NCBI RefSeq assembly: GCF_018327705.1
Contig: NZ_BNEM01000002.1
Location: 3,534,001-3,598,000, forward strand
Direction: 5' to 3'
Origin: Catellatospora sp. TT07R-123
Lineage (GTDB): Bacteria > Actinomycetota > Actinomycetes > Mycobacteriales > Micromonosporaceae
Length of the DNA: 64,000 bases
In this document: piece after piece, positions 37,129 to 45,413 of the stretch
Position numbering within the stretch: the first letter of the stretch is position 1
Layout of the letters: the number at the start of each line of letters is the position of its first letter
Program-made: the position numbers and the translations under genes
Notes under the pieces: model-generated
Told to the model about the DNA's origin: nothing
The model's database searches: none
The model's input: only the letters and a program-made list of their open reading frames with translations

Positions 37129-38538
37129 TCAGGCCGCGACGGGCGCGAGGTCGGCGGGTGCGGACAGGTGGCCGGTCACGGCGGTCGCCGCGGCCACGGC
37201 CGGGGACACCAGGTGGGTACGGCCGCCCTTGCCCTGCCGCCCCTCGAAGTTGCGGTTCGAGGTGGACGCCGAACGCTGCCCCGGCTTCAGGGTGTCGGGG
37301 TTCATGCCCAGGCACATCGAGCACCCGGCGAAGCGCCACTCGGCGCCGGCGGCGGTGAAGACCTCGTGCAGGCCCTCCTCCTCGGCCTGCTCGCGCACGG
37401 CCGCCGAACCCGGCACCACCAGCATCCGTACGCCGTCGGCCACGTGGCGGCCGCGCAGCACCTCGGCGGCGGTGCGCAGGTCCTCCAGGCGGCCGTTGGT
37501 GCACGAGCCGACGAAGACCACGTCCACGTTCACGTCGCGCAGGGCCTGGCCCGGCTGGAGGTCCATGTACTCCAGCGCCCGGCGGGCGGCGGCGCGCTCG
37601 GACTCGCTGGCGAACGACTCGGGGTCCGGGATGCTGCCGTCCAGCGAGGCGCCCTGGCCCGGGTTGGTGCCCCAGGTCACGAACGGCGTCAGCGCCGAGG
37701 CGTCGAGGAAGACCTCCTTGTCGAAGACCGCGCCCTCGTCGGTCGGCAGGGTGCGCCAGTAGGCCACCGCGTCGTCCCAGGACTGGCCCTGGGGGGCGAA
37801 GGTGCGCCCCTTCAGCCAGGCGAACGTGGTCTCGTCCGGCGCGATCAGGCCGGCCTTGGCGCCCCACTCGATGGACATGTTGGAGACGGTCATCCGCCCC
37901 TCCATGCTCAGCTTCTCGATCGCGGGCCCGCGGTACTCCACCACGTAGCCGCGGCCGCCGCCGGTGCCCTCCTGCGTGATCAGCGCGAGGATCAGGTCCT
38001 TGGCCGAGACGCCCGGGGGCAGCTCACCGGTGACGGTGACCGCCATCTGCTTGGGCGTCGACTGCGGCAGCGTCTGCGTGGCCAGCACGTGCTCCACCTC
38101 GGAGGTGCCGATGCCGAACGCGAGCGCGCCGAAGGCGCCGTGGGTCGAGGTGTGCGAGTCGCCGCAGACGATGGTCATGCCCGGCTGGGTCAGACCCTGC
38201 TGCGGTCCCATCACGTGGACCACACCTTGCTGCGGGTCGCCCAGCGGGTGCAGTTTCACGCCGAATTCGGCACAGTTACGGCGCAGGGTCTCGATCTGCG
38301 TCCGCGACACCGGGTCGCTGATCGTCAGCAGGTTGTCGGTGGGCGTGTTGTGGTCCTCGGTCGCGATCGTCAGATCGGGCCGGCGCACCGCACGTCCGGC
38401 CAGCCGGAGGCCGTCGAAGGCCTGGGGGCTGGTCACCTCATGCAGCAGATGAAGATCGATATAGAGGAGGTCCGGCTCGCCGTTGGCTTGGCGTACCACG
38501 TGTGCGTCCCAGACCTTCTGGGCAAGGGTCCTGCTCAC
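37129..38538 (-). CDS. leuC: 3-isopropylmalate dehydratase large subunit
   Basis: The product is 469 residues. Iron-sulfur ligands are in [14 protein letters not shown] and the CSMCLGMN motif; [19 protein letters not shown] is the aconitase-family substrate loop. The GTG at 38538 has GGGAG ten bases upstream. The gene is divergent from the IclR-type regulator and 14 bases upstream of leuD. Confidence 0.97.
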   Translation of the reverse strand: MSRTLAQKVWDAHVVRQANGEPDLLYIDLHLLHEVTSPQAFDGLRLAGRAVRRPDLTIATEDHNTPTDNLLTISDPVSRTQIETLRRNCAEFGVKLHPLGDPQQGVVHVMGPQQGLTQPGMTIVCGDSHTSTHGAFGALAFGIGTSEVEHVLATQTLPQSTPKQMAVTVTGELPPGVSAKDLILALITQEGTGGGRGYVVEYRGPAIEKLSMEGRMTVSNMSIEWGAKAGLIAPDETTFAWLKGRTFAPQGQSWDDAVAYWRTLPTDEGAVFDKEVFLDASALTPFVTWGTNPGQGASLDGSIPDPESFASESERAAARRALEYMDLQPGQALRDVNVDVVFVGSCTNGRLEDLRTAAEVLRGRHVADGVRMLVVPGSAAVREQAEEEGLHEVFTAAGAEWRFAGCSMCLGMNPDTLKPGQRSASTSNRNFEGRQGKGGRTHLVSPAVAAATAVTGHLSAPADLAPVAA

Positions 38539-38604
38539 TGGGTGTCTCCCACCATCTGGACATCCCGCATCTTGGGAGGTATGTTTCGGTCTGTGGGACA
38601 CAGT
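38539..38604. promoter_or_regulatory. leuC/ndgR divergent regulatory region
   Basis: The 66-base gap holds a spaced inverted repeat: TGTCTCCCAC near 38543 and GTGGGACACA near 38594, nine of ten positions complementary. CATCTTGGGAGG lies between. NdgR/LtbR proteins are known to bind and control leuCD in actinobacteria, so this is the likely site. Confidence 0.5.
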
Positions 38605-39291
38605 ATGTCTGGCGTGGGCGTGCTTGACAAGGCGGTAGTGATCCTTGCCGCCTGTGTCGACGGCGCGAGCCTCGCGGAACTCGTCGATCGCACCAAGCTG
38701 CCGAGGGCAACGGCGCACCGGCTGGCGCAAGCGCTGGAGATTCATCGGATGCTGGTACGGGACACGCAGGGCCGTTGGCGCCCGGGTCCCCGATTGGGAG
38801 AGCTCGCCAACGCGGCCCCCGACGTACTGCTGACAGCGGCAGAGCCGCTGCTGTCCGCATTGCGGGACGCGACGGGCGAGAGTGCGCAGCTGTATCTGCG
38901 CCGGGCGGACGAGCGCATCTGCGTTTGCTCCGCCGAGCGGGCCAGCGGCCTGCGCGACACGGTGCCGGTCGGCGCGATCCTGCCCATGACGGCAGGCTCG
39001 GCCGCCCAGATCCTGCTCGCGTGGGAACCCCCGGAGGCGGTCATGCCGTTGCTGCCGCGCTGCAAGTTCACCGGCCGCACCCTGGCCGAGGTACGGCGGC
39101 GCGGGTGGGCCCAGTCGGTGGCCGAGCGGGAGGCGGGCGTGGCCTCGGTCAGCGCCCCCGTGCGCGACCGCACCGGCCGGGTCATCGCGGCGATCAGCGT
39201 GTCGGGTCCCATAGAGCGCCTGGGCCGCCGCCCCGGCGATCGGCACGCCATGGCGGTCGTACGCGCCGGACAGCGCCTGTCCGGCCTCTGA
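38605..39291 (+). CDS. ndgR: IclR-family regulator of leucine biosynthesis (NdgR/LtbR type)
   Basis: The product is 228 residues. The N-terminal winged helix reads [19 protein letters not shown] and [14 protein letters not shown]; the C-terminal IclR ligand domain has [32 protein letters not shown] and a near-terminal [12 protein letters not shown]-type block. It aligns closely with what I recall of NdgR/LtbR. The ATG at 38605 gives MSGVGVLDK; an upstream ATG at 38581 is only one base from a Shine-Dalgarno and seems poor. It is divergent from leuC. Confidence 0.9.
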   Translation: MSGVGVLDKAVVILAACVDGASLAELVDRTKLPRATAHRLAQALEIHRMLVRDTQGRWRPGPRLGELANAAPDVLLTAAEPLLSALRDATGESAQLYLRRADERICVCSAERASGLRDTVPVGAILPMTAGSAAQILLAWEPPEAVMPLLPRCKFTGRTLAEVRRRGWAQSVAEREAGVASVSAPVRDRTGRVIAAISVSGPIERLGRRPGDRHAMAVVRAGQRLSGL

Positions 39292-39303
39292 ACCGATACC
39301 CCC

Positions 39304-39338
39304 GAGGCCCCGGTCACCAGTGCGGCGACCGGGGCCTC
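39304..39338 (+). terminator. Hairpin downstream of ndgR
   Basis: A 12-base-pair stem GAGGCCCCGGTC/GACCGGGGCCTC starting 13 bases after the stop. There is no T tract, so it may be a strong pausing hairpin rather than a classical terminator. Confidence 0.7.
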
Positions 39339-39356
39339 CCCATCTCCAAGACCACC

Positions 39357-39417
39357 CAAGTTGCCGGGCGATCGGGGGAATGACCGGCCAAGATACGCCC
39401 GATTGCCCGGCAACTCG
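39357..39417. repeat. Family B palindromic repeat, copy 3 (imperfect)
   Basis: AAGTTGCCGGGCGATCGGGG pairs with CGCCCGATTGCCCGGCAACT with two mismatches. It has the same core as the copy at 26905 but a decayed interior. Confidence 0.78.
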
Positions 39418-39453
39418 CCCCAGCCCCGGCCGGTCTCGGCCCCCACTTCTGGC

Positions 39454-39502
39454 GGCTGGCGGCTGGCGGCTGGCGGCTGGCGGCTGGCGGCTGGCGGCTG
39501 GC
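39454..39502. repeat. Seven tandem copies of GGCTGGC
   Basis: An exact heptamer repeated seven times over 49 bases. The unit length is a multiple of neither 2 nor 3. Likely prone to slippage, so copy number should vary between strains. Confidence 0.93.
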
Positions 39503-39508
39503 GGCCAT

Positions 39509-39714
39509 GATCGCTGCTTCCGGTCGAAAGGTGGCCCAGGAGTCCCGTTTCCGACCGCAGACGGCGATCTTCACGCCGCGATCGCCGTCTCCGGACCGAT
39601 CCCCGGCGGGCGGTGCCGACGGGGCTCACTCTGTGATCACTGTCTCCGGTCGAAACCTTCGCCCTGACCGCAGTATCGGACCGCAATCGGCGATCTTTAC
39701 GGCGTGCAGCGGCT
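39509..39714. repeat. Family C inverted repeats, locus 2
   Basis: Two inverted pairs: GATCGCTGCTTCCGGTCGAAA (about 39509) with TTTCCGACCGCAGACGGCGATC (ending about 39569), and GATCACTGTCTCCGGTCGAAA (about 39636) with a GACCGCA-ATCGGCGATC arm ending near 39695. Matches locus 1 in motif and arrangement. Confidence 0.7.
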
Positions 39715-39840
39715 TCATGCGCGATGTCCCACGGCGCGGCGGCCGGTGAAGCGCGATGGCCGAACGCCGAACGCCGCCGATCGGCGGGTGGGCAGGCGCC
39801 AGCCGGACCGGGCGGCGGGCCGGGCTATGCCGGGAAAAGC

Positions 39841-39874
39841 AATCGGCTCACCAGCGTTTGCTGGTGAGCCGATT
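39841..39874 (-). terminator. Rho-independent terminator of tRNA-Glu
   Basis: A perfect 15-base-pair stem AATCGGCTCACCAGC/GCTGGTGAGCCGATT with a four-base loop, then TTTT on the minus strand. It follows the tRNA-Glu 3' end by six bases. Confidence 0.95.
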
Positions 39875-39880
39875 GATCTG

Positions 39881-39953
39881 TAGCCCCGATGGGATTCGAA
39901 CCCACGCTACCGCCTTGAGAGGGCGGCGTCCTAGGCCGCTAGACGACGGGGCC
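39881..39953 (-). tRNA. tRNA-Glu (CTC anticodon)
   Basis: 73 bases. The acceptor stem is GGCCCCG with CGGGGCT (a G:U pair at position 1). The T arm is GTGGG-TTCGAAT-CCCAT, and the anticodon stem CCGCC encloses a loop with CTC. CCA is not encoded. It shares a strand with tRNA-Gln upstream. Confidence 0.96.
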
Positions 39954-40074
39954 AGGACTTTCCTTTTCAGTTTTCGACCGCCTCAGCTGATTTCTCAGCT
40001 CGGCGGCCTGCTGAAACTCTAACAGTTCCAGCTCCCACGCGCGAATCGGGCTCTCGCCCGATCAGGCTTGGAAG

Positions 40075-40146
40075 CTGGGGTACCAGGACTCGAACCTAGA
40101 CTAACTGAACCAGAATCAGTTGGGCTGCCAATTACCCCATACCCCA
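40075..40146 (-). tRNA. tRNA-Gln (CTG anticodon)
   Basis: 72 bases. Acceptor TGGGGTA pairs with TACCCCA; the anticodon arm ACTGA-TTCTGGT-TCAGT gives CTG. The T loop is TTCGAGT. CCA is not encoded. The pair tRNA-Glu/tRNA-Gln occupies the same place as in mycobacteria. Confidence 0.96.
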
Positions 40147-40235
40147 TCGGCACCGTCTCCGCTGCCGGGTGTGAACTTTACCTGACACCCCCGGCCCTGC
40201 CAAATCGATACCCCCCGCGCGTCGCGGAGCTCCCG

Positions 40236-41027
40236 TCACACCACCGGTTTGACCGGGTTGCGCAGCTCCCCCAGCCCCGCGATCCGGACCTTGACGACGT
40301 CCTCCGCGACGATCGGCGAGACCCCGGCCGGGGTGCCGGTCAGGATCACGTCACCGGGCAGCAGCGTCATCACGTGGGAGATGTACGAGATCAGCGTCGG
40401 CACGTCGAACACCATGTCCGAGGTACGCCCGAGCTGCCGCACCTCACCGTTGACCTCGCACCGCACCTCCAGGTCGCCGACGTCCACACCGGTGGTGATC
40501 CACGGCCCGATCGGGCAGAACGAGTCGAAGCCCTTGGCCCGCGTCCACTGGTTGTCGCTGCGCTGGAGGTCCCGGGCGGTCACGTCGTCGGCGACGGTGT
40601 ACCCGAAGATCGCCTTCTCGGCCGCGGCCCGGTCGACCCGGCGGGCGCCGGTGGCGCCGATCACCACGGCGAGCTCGGCCTCGTGCTCGACCTGCCGCGA
40701 CTGCTCGGGCAGCCGGATCACGTCGTACGGCCCGATCACCGACGTGGACGGTTTGAGGAACAGCAGCGGCTCCTTCGGCACCTCCACGCCGTGCTCGGCG
40801 GCGTGGTCGGCGTAGTTGCGCCCGACCCCGATCACCTTGCTGGGCAGGATCGGCGAGAGCAGGCGCACGTCGTCGACGGCGTACCGCTGGTCGGTGAGAT
40901 CGAGCTCACCGAAGGGGTGGCCGTTGATGACGCGTACGGTCAGCCCCTGCGATCCCGCGTCCGGGTCGCCCTCGACGACCCCGAACGACATTCCTCCTGG
41001 ATGAACAAAGCGTGCGATCCGCACCAC
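40236..41027 (-). CDS. Fumarylacetoacetate hydrolase family protein
   Basis: The product is 263 residues. KVIGVGRNYADHAAEHG, FLKPSTSVIGP, EHEAELAVVIG and GYTVADDVTARDLQ carry the FAH-family catalytic His and the Glu-x-Glu metal ligands; VILTGTPAGVSPI and a later GLGELRNPVK close the domain. Similar proteins include acylpyruvases and oxaloacetate decarboxylases, so the substrate is open. It is in the position of M. tuberculosis Rv2993c; the neighbouring gltX/gltS gene of that genome is absent here. The start is one of two consecutive GTGs. Confidence 0.92.
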   Translation of the reverse strand: MVRIARFVHPGGMSFGVVEGDPDAGSQGLTVRVINGHPFGELDLTDQRYAVDDVRLLSPILPSKVIGVGRNYADHAAEHGVEVPKEPLLFLKPSTSVIGPYDVIRLPEQSRQVEHEAELAVVIGATGARRVDRAAAEKAIFGYTVADDVTARDLQRSDNQWTRAKGFDSFCPIGPWITTGVDVGDLEVRCEVNGEVRQLGRTSDMVFDVPTLISYISHVMTLLPGDVILTGTPAGVSPIVAEDVVKVRIAGLGELRNPVKPVV

Positions 41028-41076
41028 AGCCCCCAGCTGTCGACAGTTTTCCTCGTGCCCAACCTAACGCGGGCGC

Positions 41077-41760
41077 TCAGGGCACGAAGCGCAGGTGTGG
41101 GCGGCGCCGCAGCCGGACGGCCGAGCCCAGCGCGACCACCGCGAGCAGCGCCGCCAGGAACAGCAGCCCGTGCACCAGACCGCGGTGCAGGTAGCCGCTG
41201 TCGGTGTGGTCGACCGCGTACGTGCCGATCTCGCGGCTGAACCAGAACGGCAGCACCCGCGAAGCGGCGTCGGCCGGGTCCATCATCATCTGCAACCCGA
41301 CGACCGTGAGCAGCACCAGCATGCCCTCCAGCTCGCGCGGCAGCGCCGAGGACAGGGCCAGCCCGAACGGGACGGCCACGGCCACCGTCAGCAGCATGAT
41401 CAGTGCGATCGCGCCGTAGCGCACGTTCTGGGCGTCGAGGCGGATGAGCACGAAGTACGGCAGCGCCAGCGCCAGCCCGAGTGCCCACAGGGCCAGCAGG
41501 CGCCCGAGCCACAGGTGGTGCCCGCGGTAGCCGGACAGCCGCAGCCGGGGCTCCAGCGAGCGCGCCGCGCTGCCCGCGAACAGGGCCGCGGTGCTCATCG
41601 CCCAGCCCACGCCCAGGCACACGAACCGGATCGACTGTCCGGTGTGGTCCCGGCGGCTGAGGTAGAAGGCCAGCGGGAACACCAGCAGGATGGCCAGCAC
41701 GCCCCGGCGGCGCGACACCTCGCGCAGCGCCATCTCGGCGACGGTCAGGGTCTTGGTCAC
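41077..41760 (-). CDS. ABC transporter membrane protein (six-helix)
   Basis: The product is 227 residues with about six hydrophobic helices (about 22-38, 45-63, 88-106, 115-137, 150-165 and 195-215). MTKTLTVAEMALREVSRRRG is a typical N-terminal amphipathic stretch of ABC-2 permeases. It starts at a GTG overlapping the ATPase stop (GTGA). The partner is the ATPase upstream; this membrane protein could export a lipid, antibiotic or peptide. Confidence 0.88.
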   Translation of the reverse strand: MTKTLTVAEMALREVSRRRGVLAILLVFPLAFYLSRRDHTGQSIRFVCLGVGWAMSTAALFAGSAARSLEPRLRLSGYRGHHLWLGRLLALWALGLALALPYFVLIRLDAQNVRYGAIALIMLLTVAVAVPFGLALSSALPRELEGMLVLLTVVGLQMMMDPADAASRVLPFWFSREIGTYAVDHTDSGYLHRGLVHGLLFLAALLAVVALGSAVRLRRRPHLRFVP

Positions 41761-42563
41761 GCTCGCTCCCGGGGTGTCAGGTCCAGCACGGTGTCGACGC
41801 CGTCGCGGCTGCTCAGCAGGTGGGTGACGACGACCACGGCCTTGCCGGCATCGCGCCAGGCCGCCACCTGCTGCCAGAAGTCCAGGTACGACCCCCGGTC
41901 GAAGCCCTGGTACGGCTCGTCGAGCAGCAGCACGTCGGGCTCGCCCAGCCCGGCCATGACCAGGTTCAGCTTCTGCCGGGTGCCGCCGGACAGGTGCCGG
42001 GCCTGGGTCGGCGCCGGATCCCAGTCCAGGGCACGCGCGTGGGCGCGCCCGGCGGCGCGGGCGTCCTCGCGGCCCAGCCCGCGCCCCGCGCCGACCAGGG
42101 TGAAGTGCTCCTCGGGCAGCAGGAAGTCGCTGGTGCCGCCGCCCTGCGGGCAGTAGCCGAGGGTGCCGTGCACCCGGACGGTGCCTCTGTCGGGGCCGAC
42201 CAGCCCGGCGCAGATGCCCAGGAAGGTGCTCTTGCCGCTGCCGTTGGCGCCGACGACGGCGGCGACCTCGCCGGCGCGTACGGTCAGGTCCACGTCGCGC
42301 AGGACCTGGCGGCGGCCGTACCGCTTGGTGATGCCGGTGACCTCCAGCCGCACCGGGCCGGCCTCGCGCGGCCGCGACGGCGCCGGGCCGCGCATGCTCT
42401 CGGCCACCACCACCGCGTACGCCGCGGCCGGGCCGAACGCCCGCACCGGGTCCTCGCCGCTGTCCCACAGGTGGGCCGCGGTCTCGCCGAGCACGTGCCG
42501 CACCGCGCCCTCGGGCAGCCCCTGCCGGGCCAGTTCCCGCCCCAGTTCGTCCAGCCAGGTCAT
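41757..42563 (-). CDS. ABC ATPase with N-terminal HAAS-like domain
   Basis: The product is 268 residues. The first ~60 residues (LDELGRELARQGLPEGAVRH to AYAVVVAESM) resemble a HAAS domain, usually a separate protein controlled by PadR. From about residue 72 an ABC domain follows: Walker A GANGSGKST at about 105, LSGGTRQKLNLV at about 190, Walker B VLLLDEPYQGFD at about 213 and VVVVTHLL. It is coupled to the PadR upstream (ATGA) and the permease downstream (GTGA), so the three form one tight operon. Confidence 0.88.
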   Translation of the reverse strand: MTWLDELGRELARQGLPEGAVRHVLGETAAHLWDSGEDPVRAFGPAAAYAVVVAESMRGPAPSRPREAGPVRLEVTGITKRYGRRQVLRDVDLTVRAGEVAAVVGANGSGKSTFLGICAGLVGPDRGTVRVHGTLGYCPQGGGTSDFLLPEEHFTLVGAGRGLGREDARAAGRAHARALDWDPAPTQARHLSGGTRQKLNLVMAGLGEPDVLLLDEPYQGFDRGSYLDFWQQVAAWRDAGKAVVVVTHLLSSRDGVDTVLDLTPRERA

Positions 42564-42898
42564 CGCGTCGCCACCTCTCCCAGGATCGCGCCCACCCCGC
42601 CGGTGAACCCGGTCCAGTCCGCCGCGGCCTGCCGCAGCGTCGACTCACCCGCCGGGGTGATCAGGTAGTACTTGCGGGCCGGGCCGCCGCCGCCCTCGCG
42701 CCAGTCGGCGCTGACCTGCCCAGTGCGCTGCAACCGCAGCAGCACGGGGTAGAGGGTGCCGCCCTGGATCTCGCCGAGGCCGGCGGCCCGCAGCGACTGG
42801 GTGAGCTCGTAGCCGTACGACTCGCGGCGGGCGAGCAGGCCGAGCACGCACAGGTCCAGCACCCCTCGCAGCCACTGGCTGCGCCGTTCGGAGTCCAT
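42560..42898 (-). CDS. PadR-family transcriptional regulator
   Basis: The product is 112 residues. A winged helix is evident: DLCVLGLLARRESYGYELTQ, then GGTLYPVLLRLQRTGQVSADW and the KYYLITPAGEST wing. It probably represses its own ABC operon. The ATG at 42898 is preferred; a GTG at 42916 is in frame. Confidence 0.92.
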   Translation of the reverse strand: MDSERRSQWLRGVLDLCVLGLLARRESYGYELTQSLRAAGLGEIQGGTLYPVLLRLQRTGQVSADWREGGGGPARKYYLITPAGESTLRQAAADWTGFTGGVGAILGEVATR

Positions 42899-42918
42899 GG
42901 CGGCAGAAGGTAGCACAG

Positions 42919-42930
42919 CCAGCTAGCTGG
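42919..42930. promoter_or_regulatory. Perfect palindrome upstream of the PadR operon
   Basis: CCAGCTAGCTGG, a 12-base perfect palindrome 21 bases upstream of the PadR start, flanked by ACA and TGT. PadR proteins bind such dyads at their own promoters. Confidence 0.5.
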
Positions 42931-42969
42931 TGTCGCCATCTAGACCGGCCCGGCCGCTAACCTTGGCCG

Positions 42970-43881
42970 GTGACCACCGCGACCGCCACCCGCCTCGCCG
43001 AGCCCGCCTGGCGTGCCCGCCGCACGGCCCACGAGCAGCGCGTCGACGGCTGGATCGACCAGCACCTGCACCGCCGCCGCAACGGCGTGAAGCACCCGGT
43101 GCACGACTTCCTGTTCACGTACTACTCGCACCGGCCCGCCCAGCTGCGCACCTGGCACCCGGGCGCGGGCGTGCTGCTGGAGGGCGGCGAGCCCGCCCGC
43201 GACTACGTCTGCGCCGACGGCGGCACGGTGCTGGACCCGGCGCTGATCGCCCGGCGGGCCGACTCGGTGCGCTGGATCCGCGACCTGCTCGCCGCGACCG
43301 CGTCGCGGCCCGCCCAGCTGGGCTGCTTCGGGATGCACGAGTGGGCCATGGTCTACCGCCAGACGCAGGCCGAGGTGCGGCACAACGCCTGGCCGCTGCG
43401 GCTGTCACCGGCGGCGACGGCCGAGGTCGTCGAGGACCGGGGCGTACGCTGCACCCACTTCGACGCGTTCCGCTTCTTCACCGCGCCCGCGCGGCCGCTC
43501 AACGTGCTCCAGCCGTCCCGGGAGTCCCAGCAGGCGCTGGAGCAACCGGGGTGCCTGCACGCGAACATGGACCTCTACAAGTGGGCGTACAAGCTGTCCC
43601 CGCTGGTGCCCGCGGAGCTGGTCGCGGACTGCTTCGCGCTGTCGCGGGAGATCCGCGAGCTGGACATGCGCGCCAGCCCATACGACCTGGCCGACCTGGG
43701 CTTCGCACCGGTGCTGATCGAGACGCCCGAAGGGCGGGCACGGTACGCCACCGAGCAGCGCGCCTTCGCCGACCGCGCCGCCCCGCTGCGAGCCGCCCTG
43801 GTGGCGGCCTGCGACACCATGCTCGCCGCCGCCCCGAGCCAGGCGGCCGCGAGTGCCGCGGGTGCCGCCCACCCCGCTTAG
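42970..43881 (+). CDS. Conserved actinobacterial protein, often labelled 3-methyladenine DNA glycosylase
   Basis: The product is 303 residues. HPVHDFLFTYYSHRPAQLRTWHPG, MHEWAMVYR and THFDAFRFFT are striking conserved blocks rich in His, Tyr, Trp and Phe. From memory this protein is often auto-annotated as 3-methyladenine DNA glycosylase, yet I see no helix-hairpin-helix GPD motif of the AlkA type and no Mpg-type fold landmarks. The His and acidic residues suggest a metal site. The start is a GTG. Function is best called unknown. Confidence 0.75.
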   Translation: MTTATATRLAEPAWRARRTAHEQRVDGWIDQHLHRRRNGVKHPVHDFLFTYYSHRPAQLRTWHPGAGVLLEGGEPARDYVCADGGTVLDPALIARRADSVRWIRDLLAATASRPAQLGCFGMHEWAMVYRQTQAEVRHNAWPLRLSPAATAEVVEDRGVRCTHFDAFRFFTAPARPLNVLQPSRESQQALEQPGCLHANMDLYKWAYKLSPLVPAELVADCFALSREIRELDMRASPYDLADLGFAPVLIETPEGRARYATEQRAFADRAAPLRAALVAACDTMLAAAPSQAAASAAGAAHPA

Positions 43882-43908
43882 CATTGACGCTGGAGCGCTG
43901 ATGAACCG

Positions 43909-45261
43909 TCAGAGGGCGCCGAGGTACTTGCGGCGCTCGTAGGGCGTCACCTCGCGGCGGTACTCCTCCCACTCCGCGCGCTTGTTGCGCAGGAAGAAGT
44001 CGAACACGTGCTCGCCGAGCACGTCGGCGACCAGCTCGGACCCGGCCATGACGTCGATCGCCTCGGACAGGTTCTCCGGCAGGGCCGAGTAGCCCATCGC
44101 GCGGCGCTCGGCGTTCGACAGCGCCCACACGTCGTCCTCGGCGCCCGGGGGCAGCTCGTAGCCCTCCTCGATGCCGCGCAGGCCGGCCCCGAGCAGCACC
44201 GCGAACGCCAGGTACGGGTTGCACGCCGAGTCCAGCGAGCGCACCTCGACCCGGGCCGAGTTGGGCTTGCCGTACGCCGGGACGCGCACCAGGGCGGAGC
44301 GGTTGAGGTGGCCCCAGCAGACGTACGCGGGCGCCTCGGAGATCCGGTCCGGGATCATCTGCGGGAACAGCCGCTTGTACGAGTTGACCCACTGGTTGGT
44401 GACCGCCGTGAACTCCCGGGCGTGAGTCAGGATGCCCGCGATGAACGCCTTGGCCGTCTTCGACAGCTTGTGCGGGTCGGCCGGGTCGTGGAACGCGTTG
44501 CGCTCGCCCTCGAACAGCGACAGGTGGGTGTGCATGCCGCTGCCGGGCTGGTCGGTGAACGGCTTGGGCATGAACGTGGCCCGCACGCCGTGCGTCAGCG
44601 CGACCTCGCGCATCACGTGGCGGAAGGTCATGATGTTGTCGGCCGTGGTGAGCGCGTCGGCGTAGCGCAGGTCGATCTCCTGCTGGCCGGGCGCGACCTC
44701 GTGGTGGCTGAACTCCACCGAGATGCCGATGCGCTCCAGGGCCAGCACCGCCTGGCGGCGGAAGTCGCGCGCGACGGCGTGCGTGGTGTGGTCGAAGTAG
44801 CCGCCGGAGTCGACCGGGATCGGCGGGGAGCCGTCCGCCGGGGCGTCGGCGAGCAGGAAGAACTCGACCTCGGGGTGGGTGTAGAAGGTGAAGCCCTTGT
44901 CGGCGGCCTTCGACAGCGCCCGGCGCAGCACGTGGCGCGGGTCGGCCCAGCTCGGGGTGCCGTCGGGCATGAGGATGTCGCAGAACATGCGGGCGCTCTC
45001 GCCCGAGCCGCCGCCCTCGAACGGGAAGACCTGGAAGGTCGTCGGGTCGGGCATGGCGATCATGTCGGACTCGTACACCCGGGCGAAGCCCTCGATGGCG
45101 GAGCCGTCGAAGCCGATGCCCTCGTCGAACGCGGCCTCCAGCTCGGCGGGCGCGACGCTGACCGACTTCAGGGTGCCCAGCACGTCGGTAAACCAGAGGC
45201 GCACGAACCGGATGTCGCGCTCCTCAAGCGTACGCAGCACGAACTCCTGCTGACGATCCAC
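43909..45261 (-). CDS. glnA2: Glutamine synthetase family protein, GlnA2 type
   Basis: The product is 450 residues. VRLWFTDVLGTLKSVSV, IGFDGSAIEGFARVYESD, ADPRHVLRRAL, HHEVAPGQQEIDLRYA, GSGMHTHLSLF, NSYKRLFP and NSARVEVRSLDSACNPYLA are GS type I landmarks. The adenylylation Tyr segment of GlnA1 (NLYDLPPEE) is replaced by GYELPPGAEDDVW, so the enzyme would not be adenylylated. Streptomyces GlnA2 is reported to be a gamma-glutamylpolyamine ligase; substrate cannot be read from the sequence. The GS order with nadE and panB matches Streptomyces, which supports the GlnA2 label. Confidence 0.9.
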   Translation of the reverse strand: MDRQQEFVLRTLEERDIRFVRLWFTDVLGTLKSVSVAPAELEAAFDEGIGFDGSAIEGFARVYESDMIAMPDPTTFQVFPFEGGGSGESARMFCDILMPDGTPSWADPRHVLRRALSKAADKGFTFYTHPEVEFFLLADAPADGSPPIPVDSGGYFDHTTHAVARDFRRQAVLALERIGISVEFSHHEVAPGQQEIDLRYADALTTADNIMTFRHVMREVALTHGVRATFMPKPFTDQPGSGMHTHLSLFEGERNAFHDPADPHKLSKTAKAFIAGILTHAREFTAVTNQWVNSYKRLFPQMIPDRISEAPAYVCWGHLNRSALVRVPAYGKPNSARVEVRSLDSACNPYLAFAVLLGAGLRGIEEGYELPPGAEDDVWALSNAERRAMGYSALPENLSEAIDVMAGSELVADVLGEHVFDFFLRNKRAEWEEYRREVTPYERRKYLGAL

Positions 45262-45413
45262 GATGGCGCCTTTCTCGACTCTGATCTCCGGCCAGTCTCG
45301 CGCGGCCTCATTACGCGCACGTTACGCCATGCTCAAGCTGTACGCCCCGCGACGGTGACACCGCAACCGGAACCCTTCTTGCCCGTTTTACCGGGCAGCA
45401 CGAAGGAGCTCCC

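Larger units (their letters stand above)
39292..39840. other. Repeat-rich region between ndgR and tRNA-Glu
   Basis: About 550 bases without a gene. In order: the ndgR hairpin, a family B palindrome, seven GGCTGGC heptamers, then family C inverted pairs, then sequence with no recognised feature up to the tRNA-Glu terminator. The order of repeat types is the same as at 26905-27279. Confidence 0.75.

Noticed and set aside
37168-38604. Long N-terminal extension of the IclR-type regulator
   Set aside because: The open frame runs through leuC antisense sequence; the regulator domain begins only at about 38605 and matches the family from there.
39454-39714. Repeats that could suggest a CRISPR array
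   Set aside because: The unit is a 7-base tandem without spacers and the other repeats are inverted pairs; no cas gene lies near.
45262-45413. Possible GlnR box between glnA2 and the divergent gene
   Set aside because: A GTTAC element is present but the second half does not match the GAAAC-type consensus well enough, and the GlnA2 type is usually not GlnR-controlled in the same way.
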